Assembly: GCF_021272185.1 (NCBI RefSeq)
Contig: NZ_JAJSEC010000015.1
Location: forward strand, 1 to 38,998
Reading direction: 5' to 3'
DNA: 38,998 bases
DNA from: Roseivivax sp. GX 12232
GTDB taxonomy: Bacteria; Pseudomonadota; Alphaproteobacteria; Rhodobacterales; Rhodobacteraceae
This document shows, in pieces, positions 16,503 to 24,327 of the stretch (its first letter is position 1; each line of letters opens with the position of its first letter). Below the pieces are notes generated by a model. That model saw nothing but the letters and a program-made list of their open reading frames with translations, had not been told where the DNA came from and made no database searches. Both the position numbers and the translations under genes were made by a program.

Positions 16503-17540
16503 TTACTCCGCCGCGATGTCGGCGGTGTCGCGTTCGCGCGCGACCATCCGGTCGATCAGCTTGCGCGCCCACATCGAGCCGCCGTCGATGTTGAGGTTGT
16601 AGAAGACGTGGTCGGGGTTGTCGTCGATGGCCTTCTGCTGGGCTTCGAGGATCTCCTCGTCCTCGCGGAAGATGCCCGAGACACCCTCGACGATGCGCTG
16701 GGTGAGGCTCTGTTCCTCGGTGCGGAATGAGCGCGCGAAGCCCCAGAAGTAATGGCAGGTCTTGTCGGTCTCGGGGGTGATCGTGTTCAGGACCATGCCG
16801 CGCACGCCCTTGGACAGATCGCCCTCGGGCACGCCGGTGCCGGTCGGCGCCACGCCCACGTCGATGGCGATGGTCGAGGGCGCCTCGAAGTTGATCACCT
16901 GCCAGCGGTCCACATGCTCGGCCTGGCCCAGGTTCTCGGCCCAGAAGGGCGGGGCGGTGATGTCCTCCATGATCCGGGTCACCGTGGCGGTGGTGTCGGT
17001 ATGGGTGACGCTGAAGGGCGCCTCGGCCACCGCGCGGTTGCCAATCGAGGAGCCGTGCACGAAGGTCTCATGGGTCAGGTCCATGAGGTTGTCGACCACC
17101 AGCCGATAGTCGCATTTGGCGTGGATCACCCGCCCGTCCGAGACCCACTCGGGGTCGTCGTGCCAATGCAGATCGGGCACCAGCGCGGGATCGGCCAGGG
17201 CCGGATCGCCGGGCCAGACCCAGATGAAGCGGTGTTTCTCGACCACCGGGTAGCTGGTCACGCAGGCCGAAGGATTGATGGTGTCCTGGGACGGCATGTA
17301 TACACAGCGGCCCGTGTCATCAAATTCCAGCCCGTGGTAGGCGCAGATCACATTGTCGCCGTGCAGCTCCCCCTTGGAGAGCGGCAGCAGCCGGTGCCAG
17401 CAGGCGTCCGCCAGGGCCGCGGCCTCACCATTTTCTTTTCTGTAAAGGACAATCGGCTTGTTGCAGATGCGGCGGGAAAACAGCTTCCGGCCGATCTCAT
17501 TGTCGGTGGCGGCAACGTACCAGGCATTCAGAGGGAACAT
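16503..17540 (-). CDS. vanA: VanA-like Rieske oxygenase (aromatic O-demethylase), alpha subunit
   Basis: A 345-residue Rieske non-haem iron oxygenase of the vanillate O-demethylase type, which oxidises a methoxyl group to release formaldehyde and a phenol. The Rieske motif is CWH (C47, H49) with CAYHG (C66, H69). The mononuclear iron site is visible in VVDNLMDLTHETFVHGSSIG (D150 bridging, H157, H162 plus a downstream Asp). Length matches VanA. An 18-bp palindrome (17572-17589) lies 32 bases upstream of the ATG, the same core found at the other promoters of this locus. The gene heads a two-gene operon with the reductase. The exact substrate among vanillate, syringate and 3-O-methylgallate is open. 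Confidence 0.9.
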   Translation of the reverse strand: MFPLNAWYVAATDNEIGRKLFSRRICNKPIVLYRKENGEAAALADACWHRLLPLSKGELHGDNVICAYHGLEFDDTGRCVYMPSQDTINPSACVTSYPVVEKHRFIWVWPGDPALADPALVPDLHWHDDPEWVSDGRVIHAKCDYRLVVDNLMDLTHETFVHGSSIGNRAVAEAPFSVTHTDTTATVTRIMEDITAPPFWAENLGQAEHVDRWQVINFEAPSTIAIDVGVAPTGTGVPEGDLSKGVRGMVLNTITPETDKTCHYFWGFARSFRTEEQSLTQRIVEGVSGIFREDEEILEAQQKAIDDNPDHVFYNLNIDGGSMWARKLIDRMVARERDTADIAAE

Positions 17541-17571
17541 GGCGGTCTCCAGTTCAGTCGTCTTGGGGTCA

Positions 17572-17589
17572 TTTCATGTATACATGAAA
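17572..17589. promoter_or_regulatory. GntR-type operator: 18-bp perfect palindrome upstream of vanA
   Basis: TTTCATGTA followed by its exact complement TACATGAAA, 32 bases upstream of the oxygenase ATG. The core TGTATACA recurs at 24245-24252 and 25105-25112. FadR/FCD-type GntR regulators commonly bind TGTnnACA-like palindromes, and such a regulator is encoded at 24328-25047. Confidence 0.75.
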
Positions 17590-17696
17590 ATTCGGGTCGA
17601 AGCCATGCCTTGCCGCGGTTTTGGCGGCTCACAGAGGTCGCATGGCGGGGTTTTCTTGCGTTTGAGGCCTCTCTGCGGCCTCGGGTGGTCAGGTCG

Positions 17697-18014
17697 TCAC
17701 GTGGTCAGCGGTTCGATCCGCTCGGCGCGGAAGCCGTCGGCCAGGCGGGTCAGCGTGTAGCCGGTTACCAGCCCGCCGGTGAAGAAAGGGTCGCCCTCGG
17801 CGAAGGCGCGGGCATCCTCGGGGCTCTCGGCCTCGAGGATGCCGAAGTTGCCGATCCCGGTGCCCGCCTCGTTCCAGAGCGCCGAACCGGTCAGCACCTT
17901 GGCGCATCCCGCGCCGCCCGAGGCGACCCAGGCGCGGTGCTCGGGGCGCAGCGCGTCGCGGCGGGCGGGCACATCGGCGCCCTCGGCGTGGGTGCAGACC
18001 ATCAGGAAATACAT
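17697..18014 (-). CDS. YciI-like (DUF/YCII-related) protein
   Basis: A 105-residue ferredoxin-fold protein. MYFLMVCTHAEGADVPARRDALRPEHRAW, LTGSALWN, GNFGILEAESPEDARAFAEGDPF and YTLTRLADGF match the YciI/muconolactone-isomerase-like pattern with the conserved His and the D-P-F stretch. Start 18014 is chosen because its ATG overlaps the ligB stop (TGATG). As the last gene of the ring-cleavage operon it may act on a ring-cleavage product as an isomerase or lactone-processing enzyme, but family members are mostly uncharacterised. Downstream, 17664-17682 can form a 6-bp hairpin without a T-run. Confidence 0.8.
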   Translation of the reverse strand: MYFLMVCTHAEGADVPARRDALRPEHRAWVASGGAGCAKVLTGSALWNEAGTGIGNFGILEAESPEDARAFAEGDPFFTGGLVTGYTLTRLADGFRAERIEPLTT

Positions 18015-18856
18015 CAGCCCGCGTTCTCCAGCAGCACCATGCCCGCGCCGGTCATCGAGGCCGGGGCGAAGTAATGTTTGTGCAGGGTCTTCACCTCGGC
18101 ATCCATGCAGCCGCGCATCACCAGCCACATGATCAGCTCGGCTCCCTCGGAGCCGAACTCCTCGATGTACTCCTCGCGTGTCATGGCGCGGTAGCGTGCC
18201 GGATCGGCGCCGATCTTGGCGACCCATTCGCGGTCGGCCTCGGGGTTGATGAAGCCCGCCCGCGCGCCCTGGAGCTGGTGCGACAGCCCGCCGGTGCCCA
18301 GGACCACGACCTTTTCGTCGGTCGGATAGCTCTCGATCGCCTGGCGCAGAAGCTCGCCCAGCTCCCACATGCGCTGCGGGGTGGGGATCGGATACTGGAT
18401 GGTGTTCACCAGGATCGGCACGACCTTGACCGGCCAGGCCTCGGGGCGGCCGAAGACCAGCTCCATCGGCACCTGCATACCGTGATCCACGTCCAGCTCG
18501 CGGCAGAGCATCGGGTCGAAATGGCCCTCGACCATGCGGTCGGCGAGATGCCAGGCAAACTCGCTCGCGCCCTCGAAGGTCGGGATCGGGCGCGGGCCCC
18601 AGCCCTCGTCGGCGGGGCGGTATTCATCCGCCACCCCCAGCGCCAGGGTCGGCACCCGGTCGAGGAAGAAGGAATTGCCGTGGTCGTTGAAGATCACCAC
18701 GGCGATGTCGGGCTTCTTCTCGGCGATCCACTCCTGCGCCGGGGTGTAGCCGTCGAAGAAGGGTTTCCACTCTTCGCTCTCGCGCAGGCCCTTGTCGATG
18801 GCCATCGCGATGGAGGGCACATGGCTTGTTCCCAAGCCGCCAATCAGTTCAGCCAT
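18014..18856 (-). CDS. ligB: Extradiol ring-cleavage dioxygenase, LigB-type catalytic subunit
   Basis: A 280-residue type II extradiol dioxygenase very like the beta subunit of protocatechuate 4,5-dioxygenase. Iron ligands are visible: H12 (GTSHVPS), H59 (FNDHG) and a Glu in GSEGAEL (237/240). H193 in GTGGLSHQLQG is the catalytic base position and H125 lies in DVDHG. PADEGWGPRP also matches LigB. It is encoded separately from LigA, unlike the fused GalA/DesB enzymes. With no LigC or LigI nearby but GalD, GalB and GalC present, gallate or 3-O-methylgallate is a likelier substrate than protocatechuate. Its ATG lies within the end of the upstream LigA frame (8-base overlap), so the two are coupled. 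Confidence 0.92.
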   Translation of the reverse strand: MAELIGGLGTSHVPSIAMAIDKGLRESEEWKPFFDGYTPAQEWIAEKKPDIAVVIFNDHGNSFFLDRVPTLALGVADEYRPADEGWGPRPIPTFEGASEFAWHLADRMVEGHFDPMLCRELDVDHGMQVPMELVFGRPEAWPVKVVPILVNTIQYPIPTPQRMWELGELLRQAIESYPTDEKVVVLGTGGLSHQLQGARAGFINPEADREWVAKIGADPARYRAMTREEYIEEFGSEGAELIMWLVMRGCMDAEVKTLHKHYFAPASMTGAGMVLLENAG

Positions 18857-19925
18857 TGGTCACCTTCCCCAGCCGTGTGTCGAGAAACTCCTGCAGTTCC
18901 ATGCCCGCCTGCGCGGCGCCGATCTCGCGGATCGGGGTCGGGTCGACGGCGGAAATCTTCAGGATATAGAAGAGGTTGCCCCCAAGGCGCACCATCTCGG
19001 CCCAGTCCCGGGCAAGAACGGCGGCGCGCTGCTCGGGGCTCAGGACGAAGCGGTCGAGATAGGCCCCTTCGTCGGCGAGGAAGGCCGCGCGGCCCTCGGG
19101 CGTGGAAAGCCCCATGGCCATCTTGTTGAGCTCGTATCCGGCATTGGCGCGCCTGCGGTCGAACAGCGGCGTGTCAGGAATGCGGTCGCCTTGGGACATG
19201 GCGGGCTCCTTTCCGGTGGCGGCTTGCGGCAGCCCGGCGGCCCAATCGGCGATCACGCCGGCGGTGGCCCGGGGCTGTTCGACCGGGGCGAAATGCCCGG
19301 CCTCCTCGATGATCCGCAGCTCGGCCTGCGGGCAGAGTGCGGCGATTTCCTCGTGCTGGGCGATGGGGCTCCATTGGTCCTGCCGCCCGACGACCAGAAG
19401 CATCGGCCCGGCGAAATCGCCGATTGTCGCGGCGGCATCGGGGCGGGCGAGCAGGGCGCGCATCTGGCGGGCGTGGATCTCGGGTGTCATGCGGCGCACC
19501 ATGGCCTGCAGGCCCGAGAGCACCTCGGGGTCGGGCGCCCGCCCCTCGGCCATCATGCCGGGCAGCCAGCGTTCGGCCAGCGCCTCCATGCCCTCGCGGG
19601 CGGAGAGCGCGATCATCGCCTCGCGCTTCTCGGCCTCGCCGGGGCGGGCGGCATGGATGCCGGTGTTCAGAAGCGCCAGCCCCGCGATGCGGTCGGGCGC
19701 GATGCGGGCCATCTCCATGGCGACGCGGCCGCCCATGGAATGCCCGACGGGCACCAGCGGGCCCTCATGCGCGGCCAGGAGGTCGCGGGCCATCTCGGGG
19801 ATGTCACCTTGGGTGGTCACATCGGCCAGGGCGGGTCTCTGCCCGCCCGCCTCGAGCGCGGCCCGCGTCGCGGTCCAGACATGACCGTCGGAGATCAGGC
19901 CCGGGATCAGGAGAAATGTGGTCAC
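18849..19925 (-). CDS. Alpha/beta-hydrolase fused to LigA (dioxygenase alpha subunit)
   Basis: One uninterrupted 358-codon frame. Residues 1-240 are an alpha/beta-hydrolase with triad candidates S63 (VGHSMGG), D183 (VVGRQDQWSP) and H211 (EAGHFAPVEQP). From residue 243 the sequence is LigA: RRANAGYELNKMAM, DEGAYLDRFVLSPEQRAAVLARDW and RLGGNLFYILK. At the junction a strong AAAGGAG site sits 7 bases before an internal ATG (19199), so free LigA (116 aa, 18849-19199) may also be made. Cleavage of 3-O-methylgallate can give a methyl ester (CHMOD) that must be hydrolysed, a reaction suited to this hydrolase. A frameshift or lost stop between two formerly separate genes is the alternative. It overlaps ligB by 8 bases. 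Confidence 0.85.
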   Translation of the reverse strand: MTTFLLIPGLISDGHVWTATRAALEAGGQRPALADVTTQGDIPEMARDLLAAHEGPLVPVGHSMGGRVAMEMARIAPDRIAGLALLNTGIHAARPGEAEKREAMIALSAREGMEALAERWLPGMMAEGRAPDPEVLSGLQAMVRRMTPEIHARQMRALLARPDAAATIGDFAGPMLLVVGRQDQWSPIAQHEEIAALCPQAELRIIEEAGHFAPVEQPRATAGVIADWAAGLPQAATGKEPAMSQGDRIPDTPLFDRRRANAGYELNKMAMGLSTPEGRAAFLADEGAYLDRFVLSPEQRAAVLARDWAEMVRLGGNLFYILKISAVDPTPIREIGAAQAGMELQEFLDTRLGKVTNG

Positions 19926-19934
19926 CTCGGCCTC

Positions 19935-21239
19935 CTAGTTGAACATCGTGTTGGGCAGGAAGAGCGAGATCTGCGGGAAGGCGATCAGCACGCCCAGGAC
20001 CGCGATCATCGCCAGCCAGAAGGGCAGGACGCCGCGGAAGATCTGGCCCAGCGGCACCGCCTTGGCGACAGATTTCACGATAAAGACGTTGATCCCCACC
20101 GGGGGCGAGATCAGCCCCATCTCCAGCGTCAGCACCACCAGCACGCCGAACCAGATCGGGTCGATGCCCAGTTCGACCACCACCGGGAAGAAGATCGGCA
20201 GGGTGAGCACCAGCATGGCGAAGCCTTCGAGGAAGCAGCCCAGCACCAGGTAGACAAGCAGGATGAACAGGAGCGTGCCCAGCACGCTGAGGTCCAGCGC
20301 GTCCAGGAAGTTGCCCACCGTCTCGGTGATATGGGTCAGCGCGAAGAAGGGGTTCAGCAGATGCGCCGCGATCAGGATCAGCATGACCGTGGCGGTGGTC
20401 ACCACCGAGCCGCGCACCGATTGCACCAGCTCGCCCAGCGTCAGCCGGCGGGTGGCGAGGCCGTAGATGATCGCGAGGCCCGCGCCGACGCCGGCGGCCT
20501 CCTCGGGCGAGAAGAAGCCGCGGTAGATGCCGCCGATGGTCACCAGAACCAAGACCAGGATCGGCAGGGCACCGGCCACCGCGCGGCGCTTTTCGACGAA
20601 GCTGGTGCTCGGGCCCTTGGGGCCGAACTCGGGGCGCAGCAGGCAAAGCGCGAAGACCGTCAGCACGAAGACCAGAAGCAGCAGGAGCCCCGGCAGGACA
20701 CCGGCCATGAAGAGCCGTCCGATGCTCTGCTCGGTCAGGATCGCGTAGATCACGAAGCCGGTGGAGGGCGGGATCAGGATGCCCAGCGTGCCCCCGGCCG
20801 CGACGCTGCCGGTCGAGAGGCGCGGGTCGTAGTTGAAGCGCTCCATCTCCTGCAGGCTCACCTTGCCCATGGTCAGCGCCGAGGCCACCGAGGAGCCCGA
20901 GAGCGCCGCGAAGCCGCCGCAGCCGATGATCGTCGCCGAGGCGAGCCCGCCGCGCACATGGCCGATCAGCGCATAGGCGGCGTCATAGAGCTGCCGGCTC
21001 ATGCCGGTGGCCGAGGCGACATTTCCCATCAGGATGAAGAGCGGGATCACCACCAGTTCGGGCTTGGCGGCGAGCGTGAAGGTCTCCGAGGCCAGGAGCC
21101 CGCGCGCCACGGTCCAGCCGTCGATGATCCAGAGCCCGAGGAAGCCCACGAGGAACATCGCGAAGGCCACGGGGATGCGCAGAAGCAGCAGCGCCAGAAG
21201 CGCGGCGATGCCGAGGATGCCGATCAAGCCGCTGCTCAT
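19935..21239 (-). CDS. TRAP transporter large permease (DctM family)
   Basis: A 434-residue multi-pass permease. IPVAFAMFLVGFLGL, VVIPLFILMGNVASATG, AALSGSSVASALTMGKVSLQEM, GTLGILIPPSTGFVIYA and LGCFLEGFAMLVLTLPIFFP are the DctM signature. The ATG at 21239 overlaps the dctQ stop (ATGA). It lies between the LigM-like gene and the ring-cleavage genes on one strand with short gaps, so the importer is probably co-transcribed with the pathway it feeds; a methoxylated aromatic acid is the expected ligand. Confidence 0.94.
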   Translation of the reverse strand: MSSGLIGILGIAALLALLLLRIPVAFAMFLVGFLGLWIIDGWTVARGLLASETFTLAAKPELVVIPLFILMGNVASATGMSRQLYDAAYALIGHVRGGLASATIIGCGGFAALSGSSVASALTMGKVSLQEMERFNYDPRLSTGSVAAGGTLGILIPPSTGFVIYAILTEQSIGRLFMAGVLPGLLLLLVFVLTVFALCLLRPEFGPKGPSTSFVEKRRAVAGALPILVLVLVTIGGIYRGFFSPEEAAGVGAGLAIIYGLATRRLTLGELVQSVRGSVVTTATVMLILIAAHLLNPFFALTHITETVGNFLDALDLSVLGTLLFILLVYLVLGCFLEGFAMLVLTLPIFFPVVVELGIDPIWFGVLVVLTLEMGLISPPVGINVFIVKSVAKAVPLGQIFRGVLPFWLAMIAVLGVLIAFPQISLFLPNTMFN

Positions 21240-21736
21240 GGGGTCTCCTTGCGGATGTCTTTGCGGGTCAGCGTCAGCTCGAGCGCCCGGACCGCCAGCC
21301 CCAGCGCGGCGACCAGCGACATGAGCGCGAGGCCCCACTGGAACCAGGCGCGCGGCAGGCGCAGGAGGTTGGTGGACATGTTCAGCATCTGGCTGAGCCG
21401 GGCCGCCTCGATCACGGTCAGGGCGATCATCACGAAGATGACGCAGCCGAGGACCGCGGTGAAAATGTCGATGGCGCGGTTGAGCGCCGGGGAGTAGCGC
21501 GGCTCGAGAAGGTCGACGGCGATATGCCCGCCCTCGCGGTCGCAAAGCGCCATGCCCCCGAAGACCAGGAGCGCCATGCCCATGGTGATCAGGTCCTGGC
21601 TGCCGAAGAGCGGCGCGCCGAAGCTCCGGCCGACGACATCCACCAGGATGACGCCGACCAGGGCCAGGAGGCAGAGCCCCCCGACCAGGGCGGACAGGCC
21701 GATGAGCCCGTCCGCGATTTTGCGCAGAAGCGTCAC
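21236..21736 (-). CDS. TRAP transporter small permease (DctQ family)
   Basis: A 166-residue, four-helix membrane protein. VILVDVVGRSFGAPLFGSQDL follows helix 1 and DREGGHIAVDLLEPRYSP precedes helix 3, both typical of DctQ. The GTG start begins directly after the TAA of dctP, so translation is likely to be reinitiated by the same ribosomes. This differs from the other two TRAP operons here, where a stable hairpin separates P from Q. Confidence 0.92.
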   Translation of the reverse strand: MTLLRKIADGLIGLSALVGGLCLLALVGVILVDVVGRSFGAPLFGSQDLITMGMALLVFGGMALCDREGGHIAVDLLEPRYSPALNRAIDIFTAVLGCVIFVMIALTVIEAARLSQMLNMSTNLLRLPRAWFQWGLALMSLVAALGLAVRALELTLTRKDIRKETP

Positions 21737-22717
21737 TTACTCGGCCCTCATCGCCGCCAGCGCCTCGGCGCCGCCGACACCCTCGACGTAGCCGTTGACC
21801 ACCTCGGCCACGGCCTCGGAGAAGGCGGTGATCTCGTCCTCGGAGAGGTCGATCACGGTGTTGTCGCCGCTGGCGCGGGCCTTGCCCATGGCGTCGTCGG
21901 CCTGGGCGTTCCAGGCGTCCTCGGCGGATTTCGACAGCGCCATGCCGGCCATCTCGTCAAGCGCCGCGCGGGCCTCGTCGCTAAGCCCGTCATAGGCGCC
22001 CTGGTTCATCACCGTGTAGAAGGACAGCCGCCCGAGGTTGGCGCCCAGGGTGTAGCTGTTGGCCACCTCGTCGAGTTTGAAGTCGTTGAGGGTCGAGGCC
22101 CCGGTGATCACCCCGTCGATCAGCCCGGTCTGCAGCGCGTTGTAGACCTGGTTGATGGGCATCTGCACGGGCGTGCCGCCCAGGGCTTCCAGCACCTGCG
22201 CCGAGGTCGCGCCCGCGACGCGGATCTTCAGCCCCGAGACGTCCGCGGGCGTGCGGATGTCGTGGTCCTTCATGATGAAGATGTTCGGCTCCGATGTCCA
22301 AAGCGCCAGCGGCACCGTGCCCGGGAACTCGTCGGAGAGATGCGCGTCGAAGGCCGCCCAGAGCGCCTCGTAGCCGGGCTTCTCCAGCGGGATCGCGTCG
22401 GGCAGCTCGACGATCATCGTGGTCTCGAACTGCGAGGAGGTGTAGCCGGGCAGGCCCCAGACCATGTCGGCCACGCCCTGCACGGCGCGCACGTATTGCT
22501 CGACCGGGCCCGCGCCCAGCTCGCCGCCGTGGTAGCCGCGCACGCTCCATTCGCTGCCGGTGGCATCGCTGAGCGTGGCGTTCAGCGGCTCGATGACGCT
22601 GGGGTTGATGGTGTGGAAGGGCGGCGTGAAGTTGGCGAACTTCAGCTCTTCGGCCTGGGCGGCGCCGGCCAGAAGGCAGGCGGTCGCGGCGAGGCCGGCA
22701 AGGCGTCTCTGGATCAT
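21737..22717 (-). CDS. TRAP transporter substrate-binding protein (DctP family)
   Basis: A 326-residue periplasmic protein with a Sec signal peptide of about 22 residues (LAATACLLAGAAQAEE). The ligand-binding core is recognisable: TPADVSGLKIRVAGATSAQVLEALGGTPVQMPINQVYNALQTGLIDGVITG, with the conserved Arg in KIRV expected to bind a carboxylate. It follows the LigM-like gene by 85 bases that contain two GC-rich hairpins. Context makes an aromatic acid such as syringate or vanillate the likely ligand; no sequence feature proves it. Confidence 0.92.
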   Translation of the reverse strand: MIQRRLAGLAATACLLAGAAQAEELKFANFTPPFHTINPSVIEPLNATLSDATGSEWSVRGYHGGELGAGPVEQYVRAVQGVADMVWGLPGYTSSQFETTMIVELPDAIPLEKPGYEALWAAFDAHLSDEFPGTVPLALWTSEPNIFIMKDHDIRTPADVSGLKIRVAGATSAQVLEALGGTPVQMPINQVYNALQTGLIDGVITGASTLNDFKLDEVANSYTLGANLGRLSFYTVMNQGAYDGLSDEARAALDEMAGMALSKSAEDAWNAQADDAMGKARASGDNTVIDLSEDEITAFSEAVAEVVNGYVEGVGGAEALAAMRAE

Positions 22718-22739
22718 GGTGGGTTCCTCCCTGGAATAC

Positions 22740-22788
22740 GGCGGCCCCGCGGGGTCCGCCAGAACGACGGGGGCCGGGCGGCCCCCCG
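22740..22788 (-). promoter_or_regulatory. Two GC-rich hairpins between ligM and dctP
   Basis: GGCGGCCCC (22740-22748) faces GGGGTCCGCC (22751-22760), and GGGGGCC (22769-22775) faces GGCCCCC (22780-22786). Neither is followed by a T-run on the minus strand, so partial attenuation or processing of the operon transcript is likelier than full termination. Confidence 0.5.
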
Positions 22789-22802
22789 CGATGCGCGTGC
22801 CG

Positions 22803-24221
22803 TCAGGCGCTGACGGTCGACTTGGTGCGCCAGCTGTCGGCGTAGTTCTCGCGCGCCTCCTTGGCGTAGGGGGTCGGCGCGACCCGGACCCGGATCTCGG
22901 CCTGCCGGTGGGTCTCGGTCGAGGTCTTCTCGGTCGGCTCGGGCTCGCCCCATTTCAGCGTCAGCACGTCGCCCACCTCGACCGAGGGCGCGACCACGCC
23001 GAGGCTCAGGAGGCAGCGTTCGTTGAAGCTGTAGCCGTTGAACATCGACATCCCGACCATCTTGCCGCGCTCGTCGCAGACCATGTCGGCGCTGGAGGAC
23101 GCGTAGTTCGGCTGCGGGAAGTCGATCCACTTGTAGGGCGTGCCTTCCTCGAAGGAGGAGGCGATGACCTTCAGCACGTCCTCGCGGTTCCACTCAAAGG
23201 TGACCTTCTTGCGGTTCGAGGGCTTGCCCTTGAGCGCGGCCAGGGCCTCCTTGCCGATGAAGTCGTCCTTCTTCCAGCCGATGTAGAAGTCGTAGCCCAG
23301 CTCGAAGGGATTGACGTAATAGTCCTCGATGTTGTCCGAGACGAAGGAGCCGCCGATCGCGCCGGCCGCCTCGTAGCTGTCGGCGCCAAGCCAGTCGCGA
23401 TAGGCCGCCAGCATCCCGTCGCCGGTGTAGATCCCCGGCAGGGGCGAGGGAATCCAGCCCGATTCCAGCGTGTTGGTGGAATAGGCGCGGCTGCCGCACT
23501 GCACGAGGTTCACGCCCGCGTCGCGTGCCGCCTGCAGGATGGTGGACTGGATGTAGTCCTTGTCCTTGTAGGGGCCCCAGACCTCGAGGCCGGGCGCGCC
23601 GGACATGCCGTGGCGCAGGGCCTGCACGCGCTTGGAGCCGATGTTGATCCAGTCGACGTGGAAGAACTTGATCTCCGGCACCGGGCCGCCGTTCATCTTC
23701 TCGAAGATCTTCGGCGCGTCGGGGCCCTGGATCTGGAAGCGGTAATGCTCGCGCACCACCCGCTCGCCTTCGGGCCGCGAGGGCGAGCGCGGATCGTAGC
23801 GCAGCCGCACGTTCCACTGCCCGTAGGCGGCGGCGAACATCAGCCAGTTCGAGGTCGGCGTGCGGCCCACGAGGATGTATTTGTCCTCGCGCTCGCGGAA
23901 GATGATGTGGTCGCCGATGACATGGCCGTTCGGCGTGACCGGCACGAAGTGCTTGGCGCGGTTCAGGTCGAAATTGGCGAAGGAGTTGATGCCGTGGTGC
24001 GACAGGAAGGCCGTGGCATCCGGTCCCTCGACGATCAGCTCGTCCATGTGGTGGGTCTGGTCGAAGAGCACCGCGCTCTTGCGCCAGGCCTCCTGTTCGG
24101 TGCGCCAGTTCGAGAACTCCGGCGCGACGACGGGATAGACATACATCCCGATCTTCGAGTTGCGCAGCAGGTTCACCGGATTGCCGGCGGCGGCAATGGC
24201 AGCAGCTAGGCTGTTGGTCAC
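22803..24221 (-). CDS. ligM: Tetrahydrofolate-dependent aromatic O-demethylase (LigM-like, GcvT fold)
   Basis: A 472-residue protein that transfers the methyl group of a methoxylated aromatic acid (vanillate or 3-O-methylgallate in LigM) to tetrahydrofolate. Long identical stretches to LigM as I recall it include YVYPVVAPEFSNWRTEQ, LFDQTHHM, RHGMSGAPGLE and NTLESGWIPSPLP. Y247 (SRAYSTNT) coincides with the catalytic Tyr247 of LigM, with R120 and H57/H58 near its R122 and H60. The GTG at 24221 is chosen because GGGAGG lies 7 bases upstream and the length then equals LigM; an ATG 15 bases earlier precedes the ribosome site. It heads a seven-gene minus-strand operon running to 17697 under a TGTATACA site. 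Syringate (DesA-like) activity is possible. Confidence 0.92.
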   Translation of the reverse strand: MTNSLAAAIAAAGNPVNLLRNSKIGMYVYPVVAPEFSNWRTEQEAWRKSAVLFDQTHHMDELIVEGPDATAFLSHHGINSFANFDLNRAKHFVPVTPNGHVIGDHIIFREREDKYILVGRTPTSNWLMFAAAYGQWNVRLRYDPRSPSRPEGERVVREHYRFQIQGPDAPKIFEKMNGGPVPEIKFFHVDWINIGSKRVQALRHGMSGAPGLEVWGPYKDKDYIQSTILQAARDAGVNLVQCGSRAYSTNTLESGWIPSPLPGIYTGDGMLAAYRDWLGADSYEAAGAIGGSFVSDNIEDYYVNPFELGYDFYIGWKKDDFIGKEALAALKGKPSNRKKVTFEWNREDVLKVIASSFEEGTPYKWIDFPQPNYASSSADMVCDERGKMVGMSMFNGYSFNERCLLSLGVVAPSVEVGDVLTLKWGEPEPTEKTSTETHRQAEIRVRVAPTPYAKEARENYADSWRTKSTVSA

Positions 24222-24242
24222 GTCACTTCCTCCCAATCGTGT

Positions 24243-24254
24243 CGTGTATACATG
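24243..24254. promoter_or_regulatory. GntR-type operator upstream of the ligM operon
   Basis: CGTGTATACATG with the exact core TGTATACA at 24245-24252, one base short of the perfect 12-bp palindrome seen at 25103-25114. It lies 22 bases upstream of the LigM start codon, a position that would block transcription or initiation when occupied. Confidence 0.7.
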
Positions 24255-24272
24255 GGTAAGCTGTTTTAACGC

Positions 24273-24299
24273 CGGGGCAAGAAGAATCTTTTGCCCGGG
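24273..24299 (-). terminator. Possible hairpin terminator/attenuator after gntR
   Basis: GGGCAA (24275-24280) pairs with TTGCCC (24291-24296), extendable with one mismatch to nine positions, between the gntR stop and the ligM operator. On the minus strand it is followed by CGTTAAAAC rather than a clean T-run, so it is a weak candidate. Confidence 0.35.
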
Positions 24300-24327
24300 G
24301 TCCCGGCGCGGCTGCCGCGCGGGGCGC

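Noticed and set aside
19200-19925. Alpha/beta-hydrolase annotated as a separate gene from LigA
   Set aside because: No stop codon separates the two. The internal start is recorded, but the sequence as given encodes a fusion.
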